Shown: piece by piece, positions 31,763-41,774 of the stretch
How the letters are laid out: the number at the start of each line of letters is the position of its first letter
How positions within the stretch are numbered: position 1 is the stretch's first letter
Source: Oopsacas minuta
Taxonomy: Eukaryota; Porifera; Hexactinellida; Lyssacinosida; Leucopsacidae
Assembly: GCA_024704765.1 (NCBI GenBank)
Contig: JAKMXF010000309.1
Location: 124,001-188,000, forward strand
Reading direction: 5' to 3'
DNA length: 64,000 bases
Notes under the pieces: generated by a model
Told to the model about the DNA's origin: nothing
Databases searched by the model: none
The model's input: the letters and a program-made list of their open reading frames with translations, nothing else
Position numbers and translations under genes: made by a program

Positions 31763-34700
31763 TCAATAAACATCCTTCTCTTCTTCAGAAATTAGTTTCT
31801 TGGTCAATTTGATCAGCATTGATTCAATATTCTCTTCTCTACTTTCTACTTTTCGGAGTAAGCGTTTCATTTGAAACAAATTCTTTTCCATTGTCAGTGT
31901 CCGATTCGACAGAACGTCAATCCTATCTTTCTTTAAACCAAGTGCTTCTACGATATCTTGTATAAGTTCACTGCGTTGACCGCCAAAAACATACGAAATC
32001 CTCTCAAAAATCGATTTTTTATTGGGAAACAATGTTTTCCTTTTAATCAAATTCTTTTTACGTTGAGAATAAGTCGAGAATGGGAAAGTTTCCTCGAAAT
32101 TCAACACCAATTCGACGTGGAGCGCTAATCGTTTCAAGACAGCAGTTTCTTGTACGCCTTTAATATCATCAACAGCCAATCCCACAAGCAAATTCGCGAG
32201 TATAATCGGAATTAATATCACGAATATGAGCCATAGAACAGAACTAGAGATTGGATGATCCAAAGTATTAGATATGTCGTTGAACAAACCATCGAATTCA
32301 AATTCACCTGCCATCATGACAACGGTTTTAAGGAATGTACTAAATGGGTTACGATACTGGTTACAGAGATCACCTTGTCTGAATACCATGTAGAATGATA
32401 CTGAGAAACCAATAATGAAAATGAGACCTAGAAGCATAATACGGAAAAATGTTACTATCACATGTAGTAACATGAGAATATATATACCTAATAGTGGTAA
32501 TTTCCGCAGAAAGACAGCCAAATTAAACCAAGCCAACAGAACAACAAATGCACCTAATTCCCAGATGTAGGAACGTTGATAGCCGCATGCTCCGGACTCC
32601 TGTCTATTCGAGAAAACATCAGATACGAAAACAATCGCTCCAATGTATATGAACCATTCAATATAGTTGTCTAAACTAGTAAAGTAATTTTTGATATCAC
32701 CGATAATCTGTCCAGATTCGAAAAGCAACCGAAAAATCGCGAATAATATGATTAACGCTGCGAAAATAATGGAGGTAATAACTCTACCGGTATCGCAACC
32801 ATCACAACCATACGTATCACCATACCATCTTCCAGGTCCAGGACTTGATATACAAACCTGTGGCGAGCGAGTTCTATTCATTTCAATATCGCATGAAGGC
32901 ACTATATACGTGAATAGAGTTAGCAATAGTACGAATATAACGTATATTAATAGATTCCCGTAGTACAAGTATCTAGCGTGTGTTTTCCACTTCTGACGTA
33001 TCATGGTACGTATCAGCGGGTGTTTCAATAGGTCCAAACGAGCGTGGTCAACCATAATAGACAATGGATGGAATTCTTTCTTCAAACGGCCTTTTTCGTA
33101 GAGGTTCGAAAGCAGTGGTTGTTTTATATTATTTTCTTCCTCATATTTCACGATGAACTCTTGAAAAGGAATCACATCATCCAATATTTCAAAGTTGAAA
33201 TCTACTTTGACCTTTACATCATCAGTATGACCAATTTCCTTAATGTTATCTCTCATGTATAGAGATAATACCTTATGAGCTTGTAAGGGCATTTTAGTGA
33301 TTAGTTTCCTCAATGGAGTAGTCGGTTTCTCATTCGTTCCGGTGTAATTATTCAATGCTTTACGTATATCATGATGTTGTATTAAAATCTCAACTACCTC
33401 TTCGTTACCAGCGTCTATAGCTAGATCTAATGCATTATTACCTATCTCAGCTCCATCTTCATGCTTACAAATATCAGCACCGTGCTTTAATAGTGATGTT
33501 ACTGTTAATGTATGACCAGCTTGGCAAGCCAAAAGTAATGGAGTAGATACTTTGTTTTTCTCGTCTCCGTCTATCGGTGCTTCTTCTTGAATGAGATATT
33601 CAGCGACTTGGACATGACCTGAGGCAGCAGCGAGATGCAACGGAGTGTATTTGTTCGAATTTATTGTAGTAATACTCGCCTGGTATTCAATCAATATTTC
33701 AACTACATCAAATTGACCCTCTTGACATGCCAAATGCAATGCATGGTTGCTATACTCGTCTTCATCCCATAGAAGATCTGGAGTTTTCTCTCCTGCATAT
33801 TCTAATAGTCTACGTACTATTGCAGCATTTCCATGTAAAGCAGCTACATGCAATGGAGTTTGTTCTTCATCATTTTGCGAAAAAATTTCGCAATTGTCAG
33901 TTTTTAGCAGTAAATTAAGAATATCAACATCTCCCTGTTTGGCTACAGCATGGAGCGGAGTCATGTCTTCATTTGTTTTTTCGTTTACAAGTTGCTTACC
34001 GAATTGATTGTTTAGTATTTCAGCTACTACGAGATCCTCATCCTTTTCAATGGCATGAAATAGCGCAGTTTTACCGTATCTGTCTGCTATATCAATTTTA
34101 CAGTTTGCATGTTTCAGGAATTCTTTCACTGCAAGTACATTGCCGAAAGAAGCGGCGACCATAAATGGAGTATTTGAATCAAGATTCTGAGCGTTTGGAT
34201 CAGAACCACGTCTTAACAAAAACTTAATCATATTCTCACGGTTGTATCGGGCTGCGTAATGCAACGGTGTGTTCTGCGAACGATCAATCGAACTCAAATC
34301 CTGTCGCTTAGTCGATAGAAGAATTTCCGCGATATTCACGCGACCTAATTGTGCCGCGAGGTGAATACACTGTGCGCCATCATTATCCTCTTCATCCAGT
34401 CTAAATCCAAGTCTTAAGCATTGGTTTACACAGCTCTTATTACCTCCCAATACTGCTGTATGTAATACAGTGTGACCATCTGAATCTTTATTATTCCGTA
34501 AACAATCGATTTGTTCGCTCGTACCTGTGACCAACTTTTTACAGAGTATTTGAAATATGTCTTCCGAAGCAGCAACAGTGGCTAAATGGAATGGTGTGCT
34601 ACCTTCGAAATCTTCCAAAAGAATGTTGGTTTTCTCGACAAGTAATTTCACGATAGTTGTGTAACCACGTTCGCACGCGAAATGCAACGCAGTAGAATTT

Positions 34701-35431
34701 TGGTTATCAGTTTTGTCAACATCAACATCATGTTTCAAAAGTTCTTCCACGGCGAAATAGTTACCACGTAAGCAAGCATGATGCAATGCAGTTTGGTCAT
34801 ATTTATCTGTCGCGTTTATATCAAAATCATGGCTTTCCTTTGTTCCGTAGTCAATCAACATTTTAATTGATGCAACACTACAATAATCTGGGTTATCAGA
34901 AAAGTTCTGTAAATCCTCTTCACTCATTTCCGGGATGACTATGTTATTTTGTTCAACTGAAATATATCTAGCAGCGTAATGAAGTGGGGTATAACCTTCG
35001 TCTGTTTTTGCATCAATTTCTAATACGAATTTGTCCGTGCGTAGCAGTGCTAATAGGATCTTAAACCTATTGAACCTAGCAGCGTAATGTAGAATTGTAT
35101 GTTGGGTATCATCCACTGTATTTAACAGATCGTTTACGTCACATATTACCACACGTTTAGTAGCACCATATGAAGTTACTCCTCTGTTACCACGGGACCA
35201 TTTTATGTTTTGGCTATTTCCAATGAATTGCAAGAGTTCACCGAATTTCTCATGCCAACCGTCGCGCGCAGCTTGTAACAACTCTCTACGGAGAACCTTG
35301 GGATCGGTTAAACGCGAAATATGACTTGGTTGTTGTTCGAACTTAAATTCAGATGTTGAATGAGTTAGTGGGGATAGTTCTATATCATTGTTTTGCGGCA
35401 GTCCGGAATAGCTCTGGCGTCCTTCTACCAT
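31763..35431 (-). CDS. TRPA1-like ankyrin-repeat cation channel, gene A
   Basis: A 1222-residue single open frame. About 16 ankyrin repeats run from residue ~105 to ~700 (TILHYAARF, TPLHYAARY, TALHHACLRG and so on to NALDLAIDAG). Six membrane segments with a pore region follow at ~830-1085, beginning ARYLYYGNLLIYVIFVLLL and ending IPIILANLLVGLAVDDIKG, the conserved S6/TRP-like helix of TRPA. A C-terminal coiled coil is at ~1165-1215, expected for tetramer assembly. Human TRPA1 is 1119 residues. TRPA channels are calcium-permeable sensors of reactive chemicals, temperature or other stimuli. No introns. A paralogue lies at 41775-45509, and one stretch (33344-33484) is far more similar to it than the rest. 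Confidence 0.93.
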   Translation of the reverse strand: MVEGRQSYSGLPQNNDIELSPLTHSTSEFKFEQQPSHISRLTDPKVLRRELLQAARDGWHEKFGELLQFIGNSQNIKWSRGNRGVTSYGATKRVVICDVNDLLNTVDDTQHTILHYAARFNRFKILLALLRTDKFVLEIDAKTDEGYTPLHYAARYISVEQNNIVIPEMSEEDLQNFSDNPDYCSVASIKMLIDYGTKESHDFDINATDKYDQTALHHACLRGNYFAVEELLKHDVDVDKTDNQNSTALHFACERGYTTIVKLLVEKTNILLEDFEGSTPFHLATVAASEDIFQILCKKLVTGTSEQIDCLRNNKDSDGHTVLHTAVLGGNKSCVNQCLRLGFRLDEEDNDGAQCIHLAAQLGRVNIAEILLSTKRQDLSSIDRSQNTPLHYAARYNRENMIKFLLRRGSDPNAQNLDSNTPFMVAASFGNVLAVKEFLKHANCKIDIADRYGKTALFHAIEKDEDLVVAEILNNQFGKQLVNEKTNEDMTPLHAVAKQGDVDILNLLLKTDNCEIFSQNDEEQTPLHVAALHGNAAIVRRLLEYAGEKTPDLLWDEDEYSNHALHLACQEGQFDVVEILIEYQASITTINSNKYTPLHLAAASGHVQVAEYLIQEEAPIDGDEKNKVSTPLLLACQAGHTLTVTSLLKHGADICKHEDGAEIGNNALDLAIDAGNEEVVEILIQHHDIRKALNNYTGTNEKPTTPLRKLITKMPLQAHKVLSLYMRDNIKEIGHTDDVKVKVDFNFEILDDVIPFQEFIVKYEEENNIKQPLLSNLYEKGRLKKEFHPLSIMVDHARLDLLKHPLIRTMIRQKWKTHARYLYYGNLLIYVIFVLLLTLFTYIVPSCDIEMNRTRSPQVCISSPGPGRWYGDTYGCDGCDTGRVITSIIFAALIILFAIFRLLFESGQIIGDIKNYFTSLDNYIEWFIYIGAIVFVSDVFSNRQESGACGYQRSYIWELGAFVVLLAWFNLAVFLRKLPLLGIYILMLLHVIVTFFRIMLLGLIFIIGFSVSFYMVFRQGDLCNQYRNPFSTFLKTVVMMAGEFEFDGLFNDISNTLDHPISSSVLWLIFVILIPIILANLLVGLAVDDIKGVQETAVLKRLALHVELVLNFEETFPFSTYSQRKKNLIKRKTLFPNKKSIFERISYVFGGQRSELIQDIVEALGLKKDRIDVLSNRTLTMEKNLFQMKRLLRKVESREENIESMLIKLTKKLISEEEKDVY

Positions 35432-36561
35432 CCCTCTAAATTGATAGATAATTTTATAGTCATAGATAACTAGGTAAGGACCACCCGTTGAAATACAATA
35501 TTCTATATACAGTGGAGTTCGCCTATTAGCAAATCCTATTTGTATGAATTTCCTTACAAATAATTTTATATATATTATCTGAAAATTCGTGAATTCAGGA
35601 TAAAGTGAACAGATCGTGACCGTCTGTCAGTGTCAGTATTAAAGAGATTCCACTGATTTTACAATACAAAATGCACTTATGGCTATGATCAGAGTTGATA
35701 AAAGTAGACAGATTTTGCTATCAGACGAATCGCGAATAGGCGAACACCGTACCTAAAAACTTCTGTCAAATTTAGTTGGCTCGTATAGATGATGAGTATA
35801 AAGGAAGAAATTATTCGGACAATAATTACAGAGAAACTATTGAAGAATATATATTTTGGTAAATCATAGCTGTACTAATTTTTAAGGAACGTATTTCTCG
35901 GAAAATTTTTCGATAATTATCACTTACACGATGTGTTATAAGGTCAAACAAAAATAGTCGAATGTTACTACGTATAAGAAACAGAAATAAAGTAGAAGAA
36001 TTGGTAAGGAATGAATTAAATAAATTTCTAACTGATGGGTTGTATATTACAGAGCCTATATCAATTTTGGAAGGACGATATAGTTTATCTAATTAGCTCA
36101 AATATGAATTCTAAGAATATACTAATAATTAATTGATAAAACCTTATATATATATTTCCTAGGAAGATGATACTTGTAATTTACTATGGAGCTGTGTATT
36201 AACACTGTTTTAAAAGTATTAGACAAAATCATGGGTTGTTCAAACGTGTTCAAATGTACGTACATCGTTTCAATGCACTATTTAATAGTCTTAAGCTACA
36301 GTAAAATTTCGTGAATTAGATGTACATCGCATAAGGGAATGGTAGAAAACTAGAAATATACGCTTTATTAAAGAGACATCAAAAAAACAGGAGAAAAACG
36401 CTTTGCGTTCTTAATACGTAATTAAGTTGTCAGTAGAGTAAATTACTCTTATTTCTAATTGGAGACATATAACTGCACCTCTATCAACATCAGATGCTAC
36501 TGGGATGTTCCTCTCCTCTTCAATCGTTCTCTTTAAAAGGAGGACTCATAAAGGTTGATGC
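35432..36561. other. intergenic, 1.1 kb
   Basis: Upstream of TRPA gene A. Holds the short element at 35510-35655 and two further lone words (gaatcgcgaataggcgaac near 35725 and cagtaaaatttcgtg near 36299) that look like worn transposon ends. No gene seen. Confidence 0.5.
35510..35655. repeat. short pogo/Tigger-like element, 146 bp
   Basis: Left end cagtggagttcgcctatt and right end (complement) cagtggaatctctttaat form imperfect inverted repeats. A TA precedes the left end; no TA is seen at the right. It shares the internal gaccgtc-gtcag word with 29062-29148. Confidence 0.6.
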
Positions 36562-36808
36562 TCACAGAGGATCAGATAGTAGAAGCAATACAACTTTTTC
36601 GTTCATGCGAGAATGATATTTTCGTGATAGATGGATAGGTAATTTGGTTGTTTTGCTATCTGGGCCTTTGCGAGCAACTAGGTGGCTTGGTTTAACTTTC
36701 TCTATCGTATATGGTCCCAAATATTTCTTTGCATCTTTTGTTCCTGGGAGTAACTTGGCTTTCTTAATATTATGTACAAGTACTTCATCTCCTTCCACAA
36801 ATTCTGAT
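36562..36808 (-). mobile_element. integrase C-terminal domain remnant (Ginger/KRBA2-like or Ty3/gypsy-like)
   Basis: About 80 codons read FVEGDEVLVHNIKKAKLLPG, then KYLGPYTIEKVKPSHLV and a basic tail. This is the small SH3-like fold found at the C-terminus of integrases, where a GDKVLV-type strand is followed by WLGPY. It is preceded by a plausible splice acceptor (tttaactttag), so it could be the last exon of a host-adopted gene, but I find no integrase core upstream. More likely a relic. Confidence 0.55.
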
Positions 36809-36834
36809 CTAAAGTTAAAACAATAATTATACAA

Positions 36835-37465
36835 AGTTTTCTTATTATTTCATATGTGTTGTTCAATTAATCCCAAATGATAGTGATTAGTGTATTTAAG
36901 CGTATTATTGGGCTATTCAGGTAAAATACAGCCACAAACCAAATATGTACTTCACTCTCGTTCTTAGAACTGCGATCTTAACTAATAAATAGGGAGAATT
37001 TAATGTACAGAGGATCAGAGACATTTGTACCTTGGATGTAGTTCAATACACTATTCGAGTGGTTGTCGAGCGTATTTGCGTTTTTGGTTTATGGCCGTTT
37101 TGACAATAAATCATTCAGGGTACACCTTTCAAATGTCCTAACAAGGGTTAAGTGGCCTTTCCCAACGCGGAAAGCAAGATACCAACTCTCACGCCTTACC
37201 CGTGAGTCTCAGAGGTCAAAATGTGAAATCTGAGCCATTTTAGGATTCTTCGCTATACATTTTGATGCTGAATGCCAAATCTCACAGCTTGTGGCGATAT
37301 CCAGGTCTGCGTCTATGGAAAAGTACGTACAAAATCTCTCCATCATATAAATATAAGTAAAGAGTTAAAAATATATCAAAAATGTATTGTTAATACTAAC
37401 AGAAAATAGTACAAGTAAATTTCTTTACAAACTCAACGAACTATCACAATAGCTAATCCGTAAAA
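36835..37465. other. intergenic, 630 bases, no gene seen
   Basis: Around 37160-37300 the sequence is less AT-rich, with words such as ccaactctcacgccttacccgtgag that resemble part of the element at 53751-53854. Nothing coding recognised. Confidence 0.4.
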
Positions 37466-38719
37466 TTATTTAAAGTAGATTTCAAAGTCAACAGAATCTT
37501 GATAGCTCACTACTTTATCAGTAACCAATGGCAATGGAATTGTAGCAATATTGTACACAATCTGTTTTATACAATGAAGGAAATTTTTCACTACAGACTG
37601 GTTCTTGTTTTCTGGGTAATATTCCGCGATAAACTCAAAATGAGAATTGGCTTTCTTTGTATTGTGACACATCAAAAATGTACAAAACTTAACAGTGAAA
37701 TAATTCGTATATTTAAGTATAACAGATATGCCAATTACGATACAAGACTTTTCTAGTTTATATTGAATACGAAAACTATGCGATTGATGCTTGAAAGTGG
37801 GTCCTTTCACCCATTCACTGTCAATTAGCGATAATCCAGTTAATGTCCAAAAATGTGAAGAATCGTAAGAACTTTGACAAATAAAATGATAGACACTAGC
37901 TGGATCCGCGACCATAGTTACTAAGTTATTAACTATGTCTTGTTGGAATTTGCTATTAGTTCGAAGCGATTGGTTTTCTTCCAACAAGAATTCAGTTTTC
38001 ATCTCCAAATGCTCAACTCTGAACTCTTTACAATGTGTATCTACATCCTTACGTAAGACTTTTACATTTTCACAACATCCATACGAAATAAAAGGACAAC
38101 CAACATTCAAATTGACACAAATATCATTAACATGGTCCTGCAGTCTACCTCTTTGAATCCATTCCTCACAAGCCAAAGGACAATGTACCAACGCTTCCAA
38201 ACAATTCAACTCGTGTATATTGTCATCACCGAATGAATAAAACTCATTACAAAATTCACAACATACTTTTCGTAGAGAACATTCATTTTCCAAATGGGAA
38301 GTCAATTCGCCACGTTCCACAATACAACCACAATCGTTATCACATTCAACTTTGTAACAAGGACATATTTCTAAATGTCCTTCCAATTCTGTCAAAATAC
38401 CTTGCCAAACACAACCTCGCTCTTTTAAAGGACAATTAGCTTGAAGCTGAGCTACTACGTCACGATCAGGGCTAAGCGGATTCCCTTTATCTTCCTTAGA
38501 ACAATCAGAACACACGAATGTCTGTGGATTTCCTATACCGCATGGATTTCTCATTACTCCCTCACAATATGCGCATATAATAAATGATCTTACATACGAA
38601 GCTATGTCATCTATCAATAAGGAAGATTTATACCCACCAAACTTGCCTTCAAACCTTACATAAATCAATTCATTAATGTTATGAATTTTATCGACAATTA
38701 TTGAGTGCTTTTCAGCCAT
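37466..38719 (-). CDS. TRAF-type zinc-finger protein
   Basis: A 417-residue protein. A degenerate RING-like region lies near residues 50-75 (CAYC then CSDC, lacking the middle Cys/His pairs). It is followed by two or three TRAF-type zinc fingers at ~95-235 (CPLKERGCVWQG, HLEICPCYKVEC, HLENEC, CPLACEEWIQRG, CPFISYGC), a short helical segment, and a C-terminal domain of ~130 residues in the position of a MATH/TRAF-C domain but poorly conserved. TRAF proteins are adaptors or ubiquitin ligases downstream of immune receptors. Without a normal RING, ligase activity is doubtful. I start at MAEKH (38719); an upstream ATG at 38770 would add 17 residues. Its presence with TOLLIP fits an innate-signalling repertoire, but no link is shown. 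Confidence 0.78.
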   Translation of the reverse strand: MAEKHSIIVDKIHNINELIYVRFEGKFGGYKSSLLIDDIASYVRSFIICAYCEGVMRNPCGIGNPQTFVCSDCSKEDKGNPLSPDRDVVAQLQANCPLKERGCVWQGILTELEGHLEICPCYKVECDNDCGCIVERGELTSHLENECSLRKVCCEFCNEFYSFGDDNIHELNCLEALVHCPLACEEWIQRGRLQDHVNDICVNLNVGCPFISYGCCENVKVLRKDVDTHCKEFRVEHLEMKTEFLLEENQSLRTNSKFQQDIVNNLVTMVADPASVYHFICQSSYDSSHFWTLTGLSLIDSEWVKGPTFKHQSHSFRIQYKLEKSCIVIGISVILKYTNYFTVKFCTFLMCHNTKKANSHFEFIAEYYPENKNQSVVKNFLHCIKQIVYNIATIPLPLVTDKVVSYQDSVDFEIYFK

Positions 38720-39848
38720 TTTTACAGAAGTAAATAAACGTGAATTCAAATGTAAAATTTTGTTATGCATAACGTAAGGTTGTTACTATAACTAGTTGTA
38801 ACTACCAAATGATATTTGATCCCAAAATAATATACACTCAAAGATCAAGGGCAGGTACCATGCAGGACATGGTTTAATGGTTGTATTCAATCATAAGGGC
38901 TGAGTTCATGAGTCGGATTTATATTTTGGTACACGATTTGCGATATATGTTCGTAACATTAAAATTTACTGTTATCAATATAGTATATCGCGAAATCAAA
39001 TACAGGGATCCTGGGAGCTTGGTATCATGTTCCGCTTCGGCTAGCAAGTTATATTATCAGAACTCAACCATCAGCAAAGGAAATTAATACTCGCATGCAT
39101 TCAAATATTGTCTACGGTTACGTCACCAATTAAAATAAAGCTAGGGAAATTCCGATTATTAGAGGTATTTACAGGGACATTAGGGATCAAGAATCTATTC
39201 AACAAAATGTCGACTAAAATATAGTCTGGTCAGGTTAAACACTCATATTATAGAACTCACTTTCTGGGAATTAAGAAAACTACAGCCAAACTGGCATTTA
39301 AAACATCTGACTGATATATAATAGCACAGTCGGAATTGTTAATAATGGCTACCCAAGGGACTGTCACAGGTGGACTTTATGAGCGGTGAAAGATTTATAT
39401 AGTTGAAGTTATATAAGGTAGTGGTCGTTAGGAACAGGTTTGACGTCAGTAAGGGATCAAAAATGGTGGCTGCTGGCCTCGTTGAGATGACTATACAGAG
39501 GTCATTATAATGGAAAGTCGGAGGGGACTACTCTTATGGGCCGATATGACTGTTATACAGAGGTAGCCGTTAAGCAGGCTATTTCAATTTCATAAAAACA
39601 TAATCCTCGATAGAAAGGTCCCGAACTCCATATATGTGCTCTTATTCTATCAACTATAATTCCCATAAACTCGTACACTCAAATATATATTCAAATAAAA
39701 TTAGACAATAAACAGTCAATAAAGTTCCTCTAAACCTACATCTAACACAAACTATAATCTATTGATCTCTACAATAGGATTACAATATTAGAAATGAATA
39801 CATCTAGCCTATTAAAATATTCCATACGGTCTTAGCATTACGAAAAGT
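38720..39848. other. intergenic, 1.1 kb, no gene, worn repeats
   Basis: At about 39415-39580 three loosely repeated segments occur (gtagtggtcgttaggaacagg, actatacagaggtcattataatgg, gttatacagaggtagccgttaagcagg) that look like a transposon-end tandem. The remainder is AT-rich without coding signs. Confidence 0.45.
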
Positions 39849-40691
39849 TCATTTCATCTCAACGGAAAGTGTCATTGATGCGTTGAATTCTTGGTTTGGC
39901 TCTAAGCATACACGGTTCGAGACAAACCCTGGCTCTACGCATACCATATGCGCAAACTCGTCGTCACCGAAATCACTCATTTTCTTCGCGCCTTCAGTCC
40001 AAGGATTCCAAACAACAGTGTCAGGGAAATTCTCCTTGTGTATCACGACAACTCTATTTTTATTCGGGTCTAATAACGCATGTGGTCCTATAACATTTGG
40101 AAATATCTTATCAGTAGCAGATGTGATTTTCACTTCATTTTCTTTCTGAACAAACTTAGCTCCATCTTTGTTCTTATCAAAGTAATGGGAATTTTCGAAA
40201 CCAGTAACAGAGATAGCTTCTACGTTGGATACAGAGAAGTATGGGTGTAATAGTATAGTGAAATCAAAGGGTTTAGGACTATTATTCTCTACTCCGACTT
40301 TCAATTCAAGAGTTGTATGAGTTAGCGTTATAGAGTATAGTAGTGTAAACTTGTATCCCCAAGCATTATCAGTTTGTTGATCGTTCAGTTCTAATATCGC
40401 GGTTATTGTCCCTTCATCTAGTGATGTAGGCGGGTGGTAGACAGACCAACGTGCGGTTCTTGCGAACCCATGCTGGGGCCCTAAATCCCAGGGGCCGAAC
40501 TGCGGGAAACAAATAGGTACTCCACCTCTGATAGCTTTCACATTATCAAATACAGCTTTAGAACTTAGAAATAATATTTCTTCACCTTTATGTCGCCATG
40601 ACGTCACAGTAGCACCGTGTCGACTGACAGAGACACTGTTATTTGCGTCTAGTTCTAGCATTACAAGATCATCTACTGTAGCAGATGCCAT
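39849..40691 (-). CDS. glucose-6-phosphate 1-epimerase (aldose-epimerase family, YeaD/YMR099C type)
   Basis: A 280-residue single-exon protein. The galactose-mutarotase-like fold is marked by GGVPICFPQFG near residue 56, QHGFARTARW near 73 (substrate-binding Arg and catalytic-region His), a middle FTILLHPYFSVSNV strand, TVVWNPW near 220 and VCVEPGFV near 250 (general-base Glu). Length and motif order match the D-hexose-6-phosphate mutarotase group. It interconverts alpha and beta glucose-6-phosphate in the cytosol, feeding glycolysis and the pentose pathway. The ATG at 40691 is the only sensible start. No anomalies. Confidence 0.92.
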   Translation of the reverse strand: MASATVDDLVMLELDANNSVSVSRHGATVTSWRHKGEEILFLSSKAVFDNVKAIRGGVPICFPQFGPWDLGPQHGFARTARWSVYHPPTSLDEGTITAILELNDQQTDNAWGYKFTLLYSITLTHTTLELKVGVENNSPKPFDFTILLHPYFSVSNVEAISVTGFENSHYFDKNKDGAKFVQKENEVKITSATDKIFPNVIGPHALLDPNKNRVVVIHKENFPDTVVWNPWTEGAKKMSDFGDDEFAHMVCVEPGFVSNRVCLEPNQEFNASMTLSVEMK

Positions 40692-40844
40692 TGTGTTCTA
40701 TTGGTTACTAAGATCGGAAAATATCAGATGTATTGTTACGGTTGTTAAATGATACGAGAATGGATATGGAAAGATTAAAATAGTTTCAAAAAAATTATGA
40801 TGAAATATATTGAAACGGTGGGATAACGAATATTAACCTACCAT

Positions 40845-40915
40845 CAGGGGTGACCACAGGATCTAGCAGACCCAGGCCGGGACCAGAATTTAAAATCCGG
40901 GGCAAATAAATCTAA
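40845..40915 (+). repeat. partial relative of the hAT-like MITE at 14020
   Basis: caggggtgaccacaggat at the left, then gaccagaattt-aaatccggggcaaa, match the first ~65 bases of the 14020-14180 element (caggggcggtcctaggat, then ttgaattcggggcaaa). The right end is absent. Confidence 0.6.
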
Positions 40916-41061
40916 ATGTAGTATGAATTATATTATCCTGATTCAAAATTGAGTATTAGAGAAATGCAAAAAGTGAGCTTCAAGTTAGACCCAAATGACA
41001 AAAGCAGCAGGTGAGAGAGTTAACCAATTCAATCTGTAGAGAGTAATAGACGAGATTCCCA

Positions 41062-41224
41062 TATATATATAGCTGAGCTATAGTGTAGTATAGTTTTCGC
41101 AATACAAAAAACCCATACCCTCATTCGAAAAGGTGACTTTCATTAATCCGAAAAATGACCTTTCCTCGAAGATAGAAAAGCTAATACACACAACTGTACT
41201 ATAGTATAGCTGAGCTATATATGT
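41062..41224. repeat. inverted-repeat element with tatagctgagctata ends
   Basis: atatatagctgagctatag at 41066-41084 is mirrored near 41199-41223 (ctatagtatagctgagctat), about 30 bases of imperfect inverted end. A second inner pair, aaaggtgactttcattaatcc and gaaaaatgacctttcc, lies inside. Non-coding; would fold into a hairpin. Confidence 0.55.
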
Positions 41225-41774
41225 TATTTGCAAGGAAAACTAAAGTCTCGAACGAGATGTAAGAAATTAGATATCAATATTGTTTTTGTATCAGGCATGA
41301 TTAGATAATAAATCTTGCGGGTCAATGGCTCACAATCTTTCTCCTCTTCGAAACAAGAAATATTTCACATTTTAACTGGCCTATGACTTCCATTGGACAA
41401 TAATACATATTTTCTGTGTCTAACTTTAACCAATTACCATTTACGAAATACAAATGGACCCAAGTTCAAGGACCCGAGAATGAGCGTCTACACAGCTACG
41501 TACATATGCAGTCCTTATCTGAATGAATCTATGATGCATGATATATCTATATAATGAGAGTTGATTCCGTTCATCTGCATCCGAAAAGCGAATAGACTAA
41601 ACTTTCAGTTCCATTAACCGACCATATCTCTTACTACAAAAGATAAATACAATTTGAATATTACAAAAATACAATTACTTACAATTGTTCCCGAGTCAAT
41701 AGTATTTGTATAGTTAAAAAAACACGTACGTATATGCAAAGGTCAATCAATTAATGCAAAAACTTCCTCTTCTC

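Larger units (their letters stand above)
40692..41774. other. intergenic, 1.1 kb, two repeat relics
   Basis: Holds a partial hAT-like element at 40845-40915 and the palindromic element at 41062-41224. No gene seen. Confidence 0.5.
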
